A stretch of DNA of 64,000 nt from Phycisphaerales bacterium (GTDB lineage Bacteria > Planctomycetota > Phycisphaerae > Phycisphaerales > UBA1924): positions 1 through 64,000 of the forward strand of contig JASBRY010000005.1 of assembly GCA_030149165.1 (NCBI GenBank), written 5' to 3'. Shown in pieces: positions 40,191 through 48,493 of this stretch. Within the stretch, counting starts at the first letter, position 1. Each line of letters opens with the position of its first letter. A program made the position numbers and the translations under genes. The notes beneath the pieces were generated by a model. That model was not told the DNA's origin and made no database searches. It saw only the letters and a program-made list of their open reading frames with translations.

Positions 40191-40885
40191 ACAGAACTGA
40201 ACTCCGGAATGTGCAAATTATTCAATCGCTCAATCAACTCCTGCTCCTCGGCGATGGATTCGCCTCGAACGAGCTTCTCCAGTGCCTCTCCGACCATCTG
40301 CAGATCGATCTGCTGACAGCGGAATCCGCCGGACAGCAGCACCTCGCGCTTACCACGCTCATCGAACTGCACCACACTCATCGATGCCCACACCCGACTC
40401 ACCGGCTTGAGCGTCACTCCCGGATTCACACCATCCCACGATCGAAACTCGCGCACGCTCGGATCCGCGCCGACAGGCCAACGCGAGAACCCGCCTTGCA
40501 CGAAGGTGAAGAACTCCGACCCAACACCCTTCTTGCTCGGACTCGTCAGCGCCATCCCGACGACCCCAGCGATCAACGCCGCGAGGATGACGAGCGCGAT
40601 GATCGGAGAGTTGATGAACAAGATCGCGATCAAGTTCCCATACAAGAACGCGACGATCGCGATCACGATCCACACCGCGCGTCTCCACGCAGGTCCAGCG
40701 GATTTCTTCGCAACCCCCGCGATCTGCAAGCCGCTTAAACCATGCTCGAACGGCAAGCCACACTCAGGACATGAACCGGGCGCGGGAATCCCTTCAAGCG
40801 AATACCCGCACCCGAGACAATCCTCAGGACGCTCCACGACCCTTGGGAATGGGAGCGGTTCATTCTTCTTTTTCTTCTTTGCCAT
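40187..40885 (-). CDS. Zinc-ribbon membrane protein of unknown function
   Basis: This 232-residue protein starts with a lysine-rich stretch (MAKKKKKNEP). A zinc ribbon 'CLGCGYSLEGIPAPGSCPECG' follows, of a kind repeated in many planctomycete membrane proteins, then two adjacent transmembrane helices ('RAVWIVIAIVAFLYGNLIAILFI' and 'PIIALVILAALIAGVVGMALT'). The last 120 residues form a soluble domain with no recognised motif. The function is unknown. It overlaps the OsmC gene by 4 bases. Confidence 0.75.
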   Translation of the reverse strand: MAKKKKKNEPLPFPRVVERPEDCLGCGYSLEGIPAPGSCPECGLPFEHGLSGLQIAGVAKKSAGPAWRRAVWIVIAIVAFLYGNLIAILFINSPIIALVILAALIAGVVGMALTSPSKKGVGSEFFTFVQGGFSRWPVGADPSVREFRSWDGVNPGVTLKPVSRVWASMSVVQFDERGKREVLLSGGFRCQQIDLQMVGEALEKLVRGESIAEEQELIERLNNLHIPEFSSV

Positions 40886-40899
40886 ATACAGCTACAGCA

Positions 40900-41292
40900 T
40901 CAGCCCGCTGATGGTCCCTGGTACTCCGCATCACCGAATCCCAGGATCGGGATAAAGATGAAGCTGAGCAAGATCATCCCAACGGCAAACGCGATGCTCT
41001 TTCCAAAAGATTTCGCGAGATCGACCATCAGGATGATCCAGAAAATCAGGTTCAGATACGGAATCAGAAGCAGGATCACCCACCACCCAGGACGCCCCGC
41101 GATCTTGCACATGATGTACGAGTTGTAGATCGGGATGATCGCCGCCCAACCAGGCTGACCCGCCTTGGTGAACATTTTCCAGAATCCCGCGATCACAACG
41201 ATGATGATCACGAGATAGATCAATAAGAAAACTCCCAATCCGACGGCGCCCGCAGCGTTGCCGCCGCCTTGTTGTGCAAGTGTCGTGAACAT
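40900..41292 (-). CDS. DUF5684-type small membrane protein
   Basis: This protein of about 130 residues has three to four helices: 'GVFLLIYLVIIIVVIAGFWKMFTKAGQPGWAAIIPIYNSYIMCKIAGRPGWWVILLLIPYLNLIFWIILMVDLAKSFGKS'. The blocks KAGQPGWAAIIPIYN and GRPGWW are typical of DUF5684, seen also in some signal-peptidase-associated proteins. No catalytic residue is known. AGGGG 8 bases before the ATG at 41292 decides the start over the longer ORF (41313). The zinc-ribbon gene begins 15 bases downstream. Confidence 0.78.
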   Translation of the reverse strand: MFTTLAQQGGGNAAGAVGLGVFLLIYLVIIIVVIAGFWKMFTKAGQPGWAAIIPIYNSYIMCKIAGRPGWWVILLLIPYLNLIFWIILMVDLAKSFGKSIAFAVGMILLSFIFIPILGFGDAEYQGPSAG

Positions 41293-41428
41293 CCAGTGTT
41301 CCCCTTTCATCATGACATATCAGCGCACCACACCGGCACACCGATACCACTATAACAAAAGTCAATATCGGCTACGATCCACCCACATTAGCCAGTTTTG
41401 ATCGTACCAAACACAACGACAAACCCAA

Positions 41429-41920
41429 TCAAGCCTCGGAATCGTCCCCAGAGCTTGCTTCAGATTTCCCGTTTCCCTTGCACGCGCCGGACAATCCGCC
41501 GCCCACCATCGCGCCGAGCACCCCGATGATCGGCTCCGCGATATACATCCAAGTCGGCGCCCGCGCCTTCATCATCGCTTCCATGTTCGGCGTATCACCA
41601 GTCCGCACCATGTCCTCGGCAGGGACTTCCTTCTTCATCTGCGCAAAAGCATTCAACGATCCGAGCAACACCACGAGCAGGATCAACGACCCCACAGCGC
41701 CCTTGGTCTTCCCGATCTTCCCGCACACCCAACCCCCAACCACGGCCGCGACAATCGAGGTCGCGCCCCACACAACGAGCCAAGCCGTGGTGACCTCATA
41801 GGTCCCCGCTTCAAACGCCTTGTCCGCGCCCATCGCGAAGTACGCACCAGTGAGCCCACCCATTACCACCACCGCCATCGCGACATATCCGAAAATCACC
41901 GCCAGTATTTTGCGTCCCAT
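41429..41920 (-). CDS. Small four-helix membrane protein of unknown function
   Basis: This protein of about 163 residues has hydrophobic segments at about 5-27 ('ILAVIFGYVAMAVVVMGGLTGAYF'), 46-66 ('AWLVVWGATSIVAAVVGGWVCG'), 74-92 ('GAVGSLILLVVLLGSLNAF') and 128-148. An acidic hydrophilic loop lies between helices three and four. A basic, then acidic tail ends it. AGGAG 7 bases before the ATG at 41920 decides the start. The track ORF (42007) wrongly runs into the end of the GHKL gene, 16 bases upstream on the same strand. No motif reveals its function, and a link to the GHKL-nuclease gene is not proven. Confidence 0.72.
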   Translation of the reverse strand: MGRKILAVIFGYVAMAVVVMGGLTGAYFAMGADKAFEAGTYEVTTAWLVVWGATSIVAAVVGGWVCGKIGKTKGAVGSLILLVVLLGSLNAFAQMKKEVPAEDMVRTGDTPNMEAMMKARAPTWMYIAEPIIGVLGAMVGGGLSGACKGNGKSEASSGDDSEA

Positions 41921-41936
41921 GTGGAGTCTCCTGTAG

Positions 41937-43916
41937 TTACTCTTTCTGTAAATGCTTCGGAAGATACTTGTTATGAATATCTTGAAGATATTTGAGAGCT
42001 GCGTCATCTGAGGCTTCGTAATTCAGCCTTTCCTGATAAAAACTCATTCGCGCTTTGCACTGACGAATCACATACGACCATGGAACTGCCCAGACTTGAA
42101 CATCAATGCCGTCGTCTTTCAATACTGAATATTGGCCGTACGGACGACCATCTTGTCCGACTTTGATTTTGGCTGAATCTGTAAGTTCGTTTGAAAGTGC
42201 CCAGAAAACCCAAGATGTCTCAGTACTTCTGAATCGTTCATCGCGAGCAACGGCCAATGCATAATCCTCTACTTTTTGTAAGATAGAAGTAGAAATGCTT
42301 TGTTTTGGCCTTTTAATTTCAACAACAAGATGCTGGACTTTTTCAACGCTTGGCTGTGGAATACGCCTTGAAAGCATCAGATCGACAATGCCCTTGGAGC
42401 CATCCGGCATTTCCACATTATCTTCATAATCTACCTCTCCATCCCTTCCAAGCTTCGCCACATGTTTTTTTAATACTTCATTCAGCGACTGATCTCCCAC
42501 ACTCAAAGAAAATTGTTCGCCAAAGATCCAAGTTTGCTCTTCCAGTATTTTTTGGAGCTGAGCTCGCTCAAGCAATGTTTTTCTCGATTCAGGATCATAA
42601 AGTAAAATTTCAAGCCCTCTTAGGAAATCCAATCTCCTGGTAACAGTCTTCGAGGCTTCTATAATATGTGTTAGTTCTGTATAGCTGAGCAAATCCGCTA
42701 AGTCGCGGGCTTTGTCAGCGGGAAGTTGTAAAACATTTTCTATTATTCGCTGGACATCTCCTGGACTAGATTCGATTGCATGACGCAATAGATGAAGCGA
42801 CAGTTTTTTGGACTTTTGCTCTGATTGATCAAAACTAGGAAGATAGTCATGGATGTTCTTTGCAACTACATCAAAGACTTGCCTTTCAACCGCTTCAACC
42901 GGGTCGGCCGGTACATCATCGAAGGGATAAACCTCTTCTGTCTTCCAAGATTCAATGAGATCGCTTGCAAGCTCTGCTCTCCTTGAAAGAAAATGATTGC
43001 GCAATAAATCCTTGGCGTTTTCCAGCAGTTTCGTATACTCTGGATGCCCATCACCAAATGCCAATGCTGCATTGTCTTCAAGATAACGGATATAGGATGA
43101 TTTAATGTAGGCTGTGAATACAAACTCAGGCGCATGGATCCCAGGGCTCACTTGATCAAGCGTGAATCCAGCCTCATCGCACAAGTAAAGCTTCCGTTCA
43201 ACAGGTGTGTTCCATTCCACAATCTCAATTTTAACTTCATGAAGCTCACCACTTTCCAGAGTCACACTTGGAAGATCGAAACTGTCAGATCTTTCTTCGA
43301 GAGCTGATGGATTAACCCACTTCTTATCAAATTTGATCTTGACACTTGGATACTGCCTGAGGCTTGGAGCAAATCTTAAAGCTAGATCTAATGAAATTTG
43401 TTCTGCATCATCAAAAGACGGGATCTCTTTTGATATTGATGAAATTGTGACTGTTGTACCTGTCTGATTAGCATCCACAGGCTCAGGATCTGACACATCA
43501 AAATTTGTAATGTCATCAAGATGGGCTTGAACATGTATTTTTTCGTACTTTGAACCATTCAGATAAACACTGGTCCATTCCACTTTCTTACCAAGAGCAA
43601 ATGCTCTATATCTCCCTTGCCCTTCCTTTCCATGAAGAATTCGCTGCTTGGTCTTAGATCTTTGTTTTTCTTTTTTCCAAGATCCGCCAAACTTACTAAA
43701 TACCTCTATCGCATCATCATGAGAAATACCGTGTCCATCATCCTTCACCTCAATCCGGTCTAACCCATCCAGTGCATTCCTGAATGTTCTGATCCAAATG
43801 TTCTCAGCATCGGCATCAAAGGAATTCCACACTAACTCAGAAAGCGCAATGACCGCCCGTGCATTCGCTAATGCCTTAATTTTTTCTGGCTGGATCTCGA
43901 CCCGAAATTTAGTCAT
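41937..43916 (-). CDS. GHKL ATPase fused to Shedu-like PD-(D/E)xK nuclease, probable defence protein
   Basis: This 659-residue cytoplasmic protein has a Bergerat (Hsp90/MutL/MORC-type) ATP site at the N-terminus: N-box 'ALSELVWNSFDADA' (E27, N31), G1 'VKDDGHGIS' (D59-G63) and G2 'LHGKEGQGRYRA'. A second beta-rich part (about 115-330) and a helical stretch (about 340-450) follow. The C-terminal ~200 residues, 'EEQTWIFGEQFSLSVGDQSLNEVLKKH', match the Shedu/DUF4263 pattern. They contain the PD-(D/E)xK residues D512 ('GIVDLML') and E533-K535 ('VVEIKRPK'). Two hand-counted 60-base lines gave 32% and 38% G+C against 57% in adjacent thiC, which suggests transfer. The ATG at 43916 follows a good promoter with almost no leader. 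A DNA-damaging, ATP-regulated anti-phage role is inferred from the family. Confidence 0.85.
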   Translation of the reverse strand: MTKFRVEIQPEKIKALANARAVIALSELVWNSFDADAENIWIRTFRNALDGLDRIEVKDDGHGISHDDAIEVFSKFGGSWKKEKQRSKTKQRILHGKEGQGRYRAFALGKKVEWTSVYLNGSKYEKIHVQAHLDDITNFDVSDPEPVDANQTGTTVTISSISKEIPSFDDAEQISLDLALRFAPSLRQYPSVKIKFDKKWVNPSALEERSDSFDLPSVTLESGELHEVKIEIVEWNTPVERKLYLCDEAGFTLDQVSPGIHAPEFVFTAYIKSSYIRYLEDNAALAFGDGHPEYTKLLENAKDLLRNHFLSRRAELASDLIESWKTEEVYPFDDVPADPVEAVERQVFDVVAKNIHDYLPSFDQSEQKSKKLSLHLLRHAIESSPGDVQRIIENVLQLPADKARDLADLLSYTELTHIIEASKTVTRRLDFLRGLEILLYDPESRKTLLERAQLQKILEEQTWIFGEQFSLSVGDQSLNEVLKKHVAKLGRDGEVDYEDNVEMPDGSKGIVDLMLSRRIPQPSVEKVQHLVVEIKRPKQSISTSILQKVEDYALAVARDERFRSTETSWVFWALSNELTDSAKIKVGQDGRPYGQYSVLKDDGIDVQVWAVPWSYVIRQCKARMSFYQERLNYEASDDAALKYLQDIHNKYLPKHLQKE

Positions 43917-43925
43917 CGTTGACTT

Positions 43926-43954
43926 ATTGTACGGAATATGTTCGCATGACACAA
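43926..43954 (-). promoter_or_regulatory. Promoter giving a near-leaderless GHKL-nuclease mRNA
   Basis: On the minus strand TTGTGT (43954-43949) is exactly 17 bases from TACAAT (43931-43926). Only nine bases separate the -10 from the ATG, so the mRNA would start almost at the start codon. No ribosome binding site is seen. Confidence 0.55.
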
Positions 43955-43976
43955 TAGCCACACGCAGAATTATGTA

Positions 43977-45983
43977 TCAAATAAGCCGATCTTCACTCGA
44001 AATGCCATGCGCCGGAGCCGTGTTGAGTTGGACCAGGACCTCCCCCTGCCGCTCGATCGCTTCGTCCGCATCGACATAATCCGAGTGACACGCGGCCTTC
44101 TCGCCATCGGCGCCCACGGCTTTCTTCGTCTTGCTCGCGAGCTTGTGGATCTCCTCCGGAGGGAGGTACCCACGCTGCTCAAGAATCTGCTGCTGCTCAG
44201 CAGTCAGCGCCGCGGATTTGACGGGCTTCCCGCGCTCGAAACCTTCCGCTTTCCCTGATTGGAACTCCTGGATCTCCTTGCTGATCCGCACGCTGCACCA
44301 GTCGTGTCCACACATGGCACAGAAGTCAGTATCGACATCCATGTCCTCGTCGTGGTACGCGCGAGCCGTGTCCTCGTCGAACGCGAGCTCAAAGTGCTTG
44401 TTCCAGTTGAGCGCCGCGCGTGCTTTGGTCAGCTCATCATCCCAGTCGCGCGTCCCCGGAATCCCCAGCGCCACATCCGCGGCATGAGCCGCGATCTTAT
44501 ACGCAATACACCCCTCCTTCACATCACCCTTCTTCGGAAGACCGAGGTGCTCCTTCGGAGTCACATAGCACAGCATCGAAGCGCCGTGGTACGCGATGCT
44601 CGTCGCACCGATGCAGGAAGTAATGTGGTCGTATCCAGGGAACACATCCGTCACCAGTGGTCCCAGCACATAGAACGGCGCCCCATGACAGAGTCTTCTC
44701 TGCAGCTTCGCGTTGTACTCGATCTGATCAAACGGCACATGCCCCGGCCCCTCAACCATCACCTGCACGCCGCGCCGCCACGCACGCTCGGTGAGTTCGC
44801 CAATCACCGCAAGCTCACCAAGCTGCGCCAGATCCGTCGCGTCCGCGAGCCCGCCAGGACGCAAGCCGTCGCCGATCGAGAAGCTCACATCGTGCTCACG
44901 CATGAGATCACAGATCTGATCCCACATCGTGTACATGATGTTCTCTTTATTATGCACGAGCATCCACTTCGCGAGCAGCGACCCACCACGCGACACGATC
45001 CCGATCGCACGCTTCTTGACAAACTTCAGGTGCTCGCGCTTCACGCCAGCATGAATAGTAAAGTAGTCCACGCCTTGCTTCGCTTGGTGATGCAGCGTTT
45101 CCATGATGAGCGTTTCATCGAGGTCCTCGATCTTCTTCCCGATGATCATCGAGTAGATCGGCACCGTCCCGATCGGAACCGTCGAGTGCTCAATGATCGC
45201 CGCACGGCACGCATCGAGATCACCCCCTGTAGACAAGTCCATCACCGTGTCCGCACCCCACTTCTCCGCCCACTGCAGCTTCTCGACTTCTTCTTCCGTC
45301 CCCGACGAGATTGGCGATGCGCCCATGTTCGCGTTGACCTTCGTCTTGCTCGCTCGGCCGATCGCCATCGGATCGAGGTTCTTCGCGAGATGCGCGCGAT
45401 TCGCCGGGATGATCAACCGCCCCGCCGCGATCTCGTCGCGCACCTGCATCGCCGACAAGTGCGGCTCGCGCTGAGCAACCCGCTCCATCTCGGGAGTGAT
45501 GATCCCCAACCGCGCCGACTCAAGCTGCGTGATCGGCGTGAACCCCTCCGGAGTCACCACGCGCCGAGTCACTCCCAGAGCATCGGTAAAGGTGTGCACA
45601 TGATCGGGAGTCTCGTCGTTCGCATCGCACGCGCTGTCAACAGTCTCGACCGACCATCCATCCGGAAGGAAGTCCCACGCGGTTTTCTTCGACGGCGCCG
45701 GCATCCCCGGCGTATCAGGAGACGAGAACGAGTACGCCCCGCCAATGTCCGCCTTGTGCGCAAACGATCCCGGAGTTGGCACCTCCGCATCACTCCCAGG
45801 ATTGAACGCGCCATGCACAGGCAGCATGAACTCCGACCCATCAATCGCCGGCGCCCCCTGCACCGTACGGAACGCGCTGCGCATATCCGCCGCGGACTTG
45901 TACTTGCTCGTCAGCGCCGCCGCCTTTCCCGCAGGGGAGGTGATCGAAAGGTGCTCAGGGTTGGTCTTGGGATAGGTCGTCAT
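43977..45983 (-). CDS. thiC: Phosphomethylpyrimidine synthase ThiC
   Basis: This radical-SAM-type enzyme of about 668 residues converts aminoimidazole ribotide to the HMP phosphate of thiamine. A 4Fe-4S motif lies near the C-terminus, 'DFCAMCGHDWCSVR' (CxxCx4C, with SAM-binding). The core shows 'KTKVNANMGASPISS', 'GADTVMDLSTGGDLDACR', 'TIHAGV', 'SRGGSLLAKWM', 'SIGDGLRPGG', 'MVEGPGHVPFDQI' and 'GPLVTDVFPGYDHITSCIGA'. Length is slightly above the usual 610-640, with a long N-terminal part. GGAG 6 bases before the ATG at 45983 decides the start; the GTG used by the track sits in the ribosome binding site. A TPP riboswitch controls it. Confidence 0.97.
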   Translation of the reverse strand: MTTYPKTNPEHLSITSPAGKAAALTSKYKSAADMRSAFRTVQGAPAIDGSEFMLPVHGAFNPGSDAEVPTPGSFAHKADIGGAYSFSSPDTPGMPAPSKKTAWDFLPDGWSVETVDSACDANDETPDHVHTFTDALGVTRRVVTPEGFTPITQLESARLGIITPEMERVAQREPHLSAMQVRDEIAAGRLIIPANRAHLAKNLDPMAIGRASKTKVNANMGASPISSGTEEEVEKLQWAEKWGADTVMDLSTGGDLDACRAAIIEHSTVPIGTVPIYSMIIGKKIEDLDETLIMETLHHQAKQGVDYFTIHAGVKREHLKFVKKRAIGIVSRGGSLLAKWMLVHNKENIMYTMWDQICDLMREHDVSFSIGDGLRPGGLADATDLAQLGELAVIGELTERAWRRGVQVMVEGPGHVPFDQIEYNAKLQRRLCHGAPFYVLGPLVTDVFPGYDHITSCIGATSIAYHGASMLCYVTPKEHLGLPKKGDVKEGCIAYKIAAHAADVALGIPGTRDWDDELTKARAALNWNKHFELAFDEDTARAYHDEDMDVDTDFCAMCGHDWCSVRISKEIQEFQSGKAEGFERGKPVKSAALTAEQQQILEQRGYLPPEEIHKLASKTKKAVGADGEKAACHSDYVDADEAIERQGEVLVQLNTAPAHGISSEDRLI

Positions 45984-46047
45984 GGAGAGCTCCACAGTTC
46001 AGTGCACCGGGAGCATGCGCGACAGTCCATACACAAACGACCATCTG

Positions 46048-46124
46048 CATTCCCTCCGCCGGTGCGAGCCGGATCAGGTTCAACGGGTCCATCTCAGCGA
46101 GCTACCAAGCTCGCGCCCCGTGCA
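46048..46124 (-). ncRNA. TPP riboswitch (THI element)
   Basis: On the minus strand the leader reads 'ACGGGGC...', a hairpin GCGAGCTTGGTAGCTCGC, 'CTGAGATGGACCCGTTGAACCTGATCCGG' and 'CCGGCGGAGGGAA'. These are the conserved thiamine-pyrophosphate aptamer blocks (CUGAGA, ACCCxUUGAACCUGAUC, GxGxAGGGA). It ends about 65 bases before the thiC ATG, so it probably represses thiC when TPP is abundant. Confidence 0.95.
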
Positions 46125-46131
46125 GTCAGTC

Positions 46132-46137
46132 ATTGTA
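46132..46137 (-). promoter_or_regulatory. -10 box of the thiC transcript
   Basis: Minus-strand TACAAT (46137-46132) lies 8 bases before the aptamer and 18 bases after the stop of the upstream cytochrome gene. The -35 is poor (CAATAA region), and would lie within that gene. Confidence 0.45.
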
Positions 46138-46154
46138 GCAAGTTCTCGATGAGC

Positions 46155-46952
46155 TTATTGACCCAGCGATTCAATCCAATGGCGGATCACATCAATCTCC
46201 GCCTGCGTCAACGGCTCCCCATCCCCCTCCGGAGGCATGATGTCCGGATCATCATGAGGCAGCTCGATCCGATACACCAACTCGCTTTCGTCTGGACTCC
46301 CCCGCCGCACCGTCTGCACACGATCATCAAGCACATACACGAGCGTGTCCAATCGGATGTCGTCCTCCGCCTCGTCCGGACCATGACACTCCACGCATGA
46401 TCGTTCCATGATCGGGAGCACGGAGAGCTCGAACATCTCCACAGACGCTCGGCTGATCCCCATCGCCTCCGCTTCAAGCACCAGCGGGTCTTCCTTGATC
46501 CCAAATAGTTCTTTCAATGGCTTGGTCAGGAACCCCTCGCCGTGCGTCAGGTTCCCGCCAAAGTGTCCAGTCGCGCCGATCGACGCCGCGGACACACACA
46601 GCAGCATCAGATACCCCACCCCGCTCTTGTGCTCGTTCCTCATCACCGACACGAGCATGAACCAGGTAATGAACATCAACACACCGCTGACGATCCCCAG
46701 TATGCGATGCAGATCGACGCGCGTCCCGCCGTCGAATCCAAGCACCAGTCCCGTGATCACCGAAACAATCGTCCCGAGCATCGCGAGCACGAACATCAGT
46801 GTCCCAGCACTGCTCGGACGATACCGCGCCCCCTTCCCCTTCATCACCCACGCGCGCCACAACTCCACCAACGCCGCTGATAAAGCGAGCGCGATCGGGA
46901 AGTGCAAGAGCACGAGGTGCGTGCGTCCGAAGAACTCAATCAGGTGTTGCAT
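46155..46952 (-). CDS. DUF2231 membrane protein with planctomycete-type cytochrome c domain
   Basis: This 265-residue protein has four transmembrane helices (about 10-30, 48-70, 83-103, 112-130) that fit DUF2231: 'RTHLVLLHFPIALALSAALVELW', 'LDRILGIVSGVLMFITW' (as DLHRILGIVSGVLMF). A C-terminal domain contains one heme c motif 'ERSCVECHGPDEAEDDIRLDTL' and 'MPPEGDGEPLTQAEIDVIRHWIES', matching the planctomycete cytochrome C (PSCyt1) module in which MPP supplies a second ligand. It probably moves electrons at the outer face of the membrane. The cytochrome b562-like gene lies 24 bases upstream and may share its transcript. Confidence 0.87.
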   Translation of the reverse strand: MQHLIEFFGRTHLVLLHFPIALALSAALVELWRAWVMKGKGARYRPSSAGTLMFVLAMLGTIVSVITGLVLGFDGGTRVDLHRILGIVSGVLMFITWFMLVSVMRNEHKSGVGYLMLLCVSAASIGATGHFGGNLTHGEGFLTKPLKELFGIKEDPLVLEAEAMGISRASVEMFELSVLPIMERSCVECHGPDEAEDDIRLDTLVYVLDDRVQTVRRGSPDESELVYRIELPHDDPDIMPPEGDGEPLTQAEIDVIRHWIESLGQ

Positions 46953-46976
46953 TCGATCCCTCGATTGGAGGATAGA

Positions 46977-47453
46977 TCAATCTTCTTTGAACGCGTCGTG
47001 TCCAGCGTTGCGTTCTTTGCGGAGTTTGCCGTAGTAGTTGACCGCACGCTCGTCCTTCCCAGCAAGGAGCGCGGAAACCAACGCGTTGGACGCATCGACA
47101 CTATCAGCGAGACTCATCCGGACCTTGTTGGTGAACTTCTCTTTCTCACCTTCGTATTTGTCCGCTGATCGCGTGGGAACCTCGACCTGATCAGCAACCA
47201 CAATACACTGCGCCAAGAGGATCGTCACCTGGTTCGCAAGGAACGCGGCTTCCTCGCGCGCTCCCGGAGCAGTCAAGTCTTCCATATGCGAACGCATCGA
47301 TTTGAGATGCTTGCCCGCTTGTTCCATCTGATCGTGAAACTCGTTCGCTGCAGTTGATCCCCAACTTCCAGTTGCTCCACTCGCAAGAGCGATCGAAGGA
47401 ATCGAGATCGCGCCCGCGGCTAAAAACGCTCTGCGTTGCATGCTTGGGTTCAT
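46977..47453 (-). CDS. Cytochrome b562-like exported protein with Tat-type signal
   Basis: This protein of about 158 residues starts 'MNPSMQRRAFLAAGAISIPSIALAS', a signal with a twin-arginine (RRAFL) motif. The mature part is a four-helix bundle: 'NEFHDQMEQAGKHLKSMRSHMEDL', 'REEAAFLANQVTILLAQCIVVADQVEVP', 'EKEKFTNKVRMSLADSVDASNALVSALLAG' and 'AVNYYGKLRKERNAGHDAF'. This arrangement, with an early Met and the final RNxxH, matches cytochrome b562, where Met and His hold heme b. The Tat signal would fit export with cofactor. The identification is moderate because the helices are poorly conserved in the family. Start is ATG 47453; an ATG at 47441 is possible. Confidence 0.62.
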   Translation of the reverse strand: MNPSMQRRAFLAAGAISIPSIALASGATGSWGSTAANEFHDQMEQAGKHLKSMRSHMEDLTAPGAREEAAFLANQVTILLAQCIVVADQVEVPTRSADKYEGEKEKFTNKVRMSLADSVDASNALVSALLAGKDERAVNYYGKLRKERNAGHDAFKED

Positions 47454-47584
47454 GACTATATCCGTTCTGCACAATCCGTGCGTTGTTGTTTCCCAAGAGT
47501 ATTCACACCATACCCCTGATCTTGATGCGAGCTAGACGAAACAGCAAGCCTGTTATTGCATCACCTCACTCCTACCAATGTACA

Positions 47585-47615
47585 CAAAAAAAGCCGTCGA
47601 GAACACTCGACGGCT
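47585..47615 (-). terminator. Terminator of the second PEP-CTERM gene
   Basis: AGCCGTCGAG (47592-47601) and CTCGACGGCT (47606-47615) form a perfect 10-bp stem with an AACA loop. Minus-strand T7 follows. Confidence 0.93.
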
Positions 47616-47649
47616 CTTGAGAGCTCAAACTATCAGTTCAAACAACAGA

Positions 47650-48276
47650 TTACGAGCGGCGGCGGCGTGAAGCGACCAAGCCACCCATTGCGAACAACGC
47701 TGCGGAACCAGGAGCTGGAACCACTTCGAAGAACGCGTTATCAAAGTGAGGCGCGCCCCCACCAGGACCGTCAGCGAAGTTACCTGTGATCAGAACGAGA
47801 CGAGCAGTCGCTGTCCCAGCAGGTGCGAAACCAGTGATGGTCTTCTGAACCCACTCGTCAACAGGTGCATCCGCGCCAGTGAAGGTGCCATTGCTGATGA
47901 AGCTGATCTGATTTCCGCCTGCATCGAGCCATTCGATGTTCACTGCTGCAACTTGACCAGCGCCCATGAGATCGCTGCTGTCATTGAGCATGAAGACTCC
48001 GCCGTTCCATTCCTGACCTTCGCTCGCTGCGAAATCCTGGAAGACGCCACCGAAACCGAACATCTTGAGTGCTTGACTCCCGTCGAGAACACCTGTGTTC
48101 AAGCCCGAACCATCAACCGTGAACACACTGTCAAATGGAGTCCATCCTGCTGCACCGTAGGTGTCAGGATTGCCCATGAGGTCTGTGTCTTCGAAACCTG
48201 CGTTTGCCAGAACATTCGCTTGAGCTGAAGCGCCAAGCATTGCCGTAGCACAAAGTGCTGCCATTCTCATTTTCAT
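47650..48276 (-). CDS. Secreted PEP-CTERM-like protein
   Basis: This 208-residue exported protein has a signal peptide 'MKMRMAALCATAMLGASAQA'. A beta-rich body without catalytic motif starts 'NVLANAGFEDTDLMGNPDTYGAAGWTPF', the form seen in carbohydrate-binding or CBM-like domains of secreted planctomycete proteins. The end 'VVPAPGSAALFAMGGLVASRRRRS' is a PEP-CTERM-type sorting tail. AGGAG 7 bases before the ATG fixes the start. It has its own promoter and terminator, so it is monocistronic. Its tail resembles that of the protein at 969-1544, so the same exosortase could handle both. Confidence 0.85.
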   Translation of the reverse strand: MKMRMAALCATAMLGASAQANVLANAGFEDTDLMGNPDTYGAAGWTPFDSVFTVDGSGLNTGVLDGSQALKMFGFGGVFQDFAASEGQEWNGGVFMLNDSSDLMGAGQVAAVNIEWLDAGGNQISFISNGTFTGADAPVDEWVQKTITGFAPAGTATARLVLITGNFADGPGGGAPHFDNAFFEVVPAPGSAALFAMGGLVASRRRRS

Positions 48277-48359
48277 TTGTTCTCTCCTTGACTCTGTAGA
48301 ACGAAATACGAAACCCGACTCTCTCGTTCAGGATCCGACTCTCGTGTAATGTAACTGTT

Positions 48360-48388
48360 ACTATGACCGATTCTCACCACGGAATCAA
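48360..48388 (-). promoter_or_regulatory. Candidate promoter of the second PEP-CTERM gene
   Basis: Minus-strand TTGATT (48388-48383) is 17 bases from CATAGT (48365-48360). Just downstream is the inverted repeat GTAAC-A-GTTAC. The leader would be about 80 bases. Confidence 0.35.
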
Positions 48389-48493
48389 CCCCCATTTTCC
48401 CAGAAACCAGATATTTTTCACCAATTCAAGACCTGTACACACCCCATAATGTTGTCAATTCGGGCTTTTTCAGGTCCCCGGGCATGATGCTCC

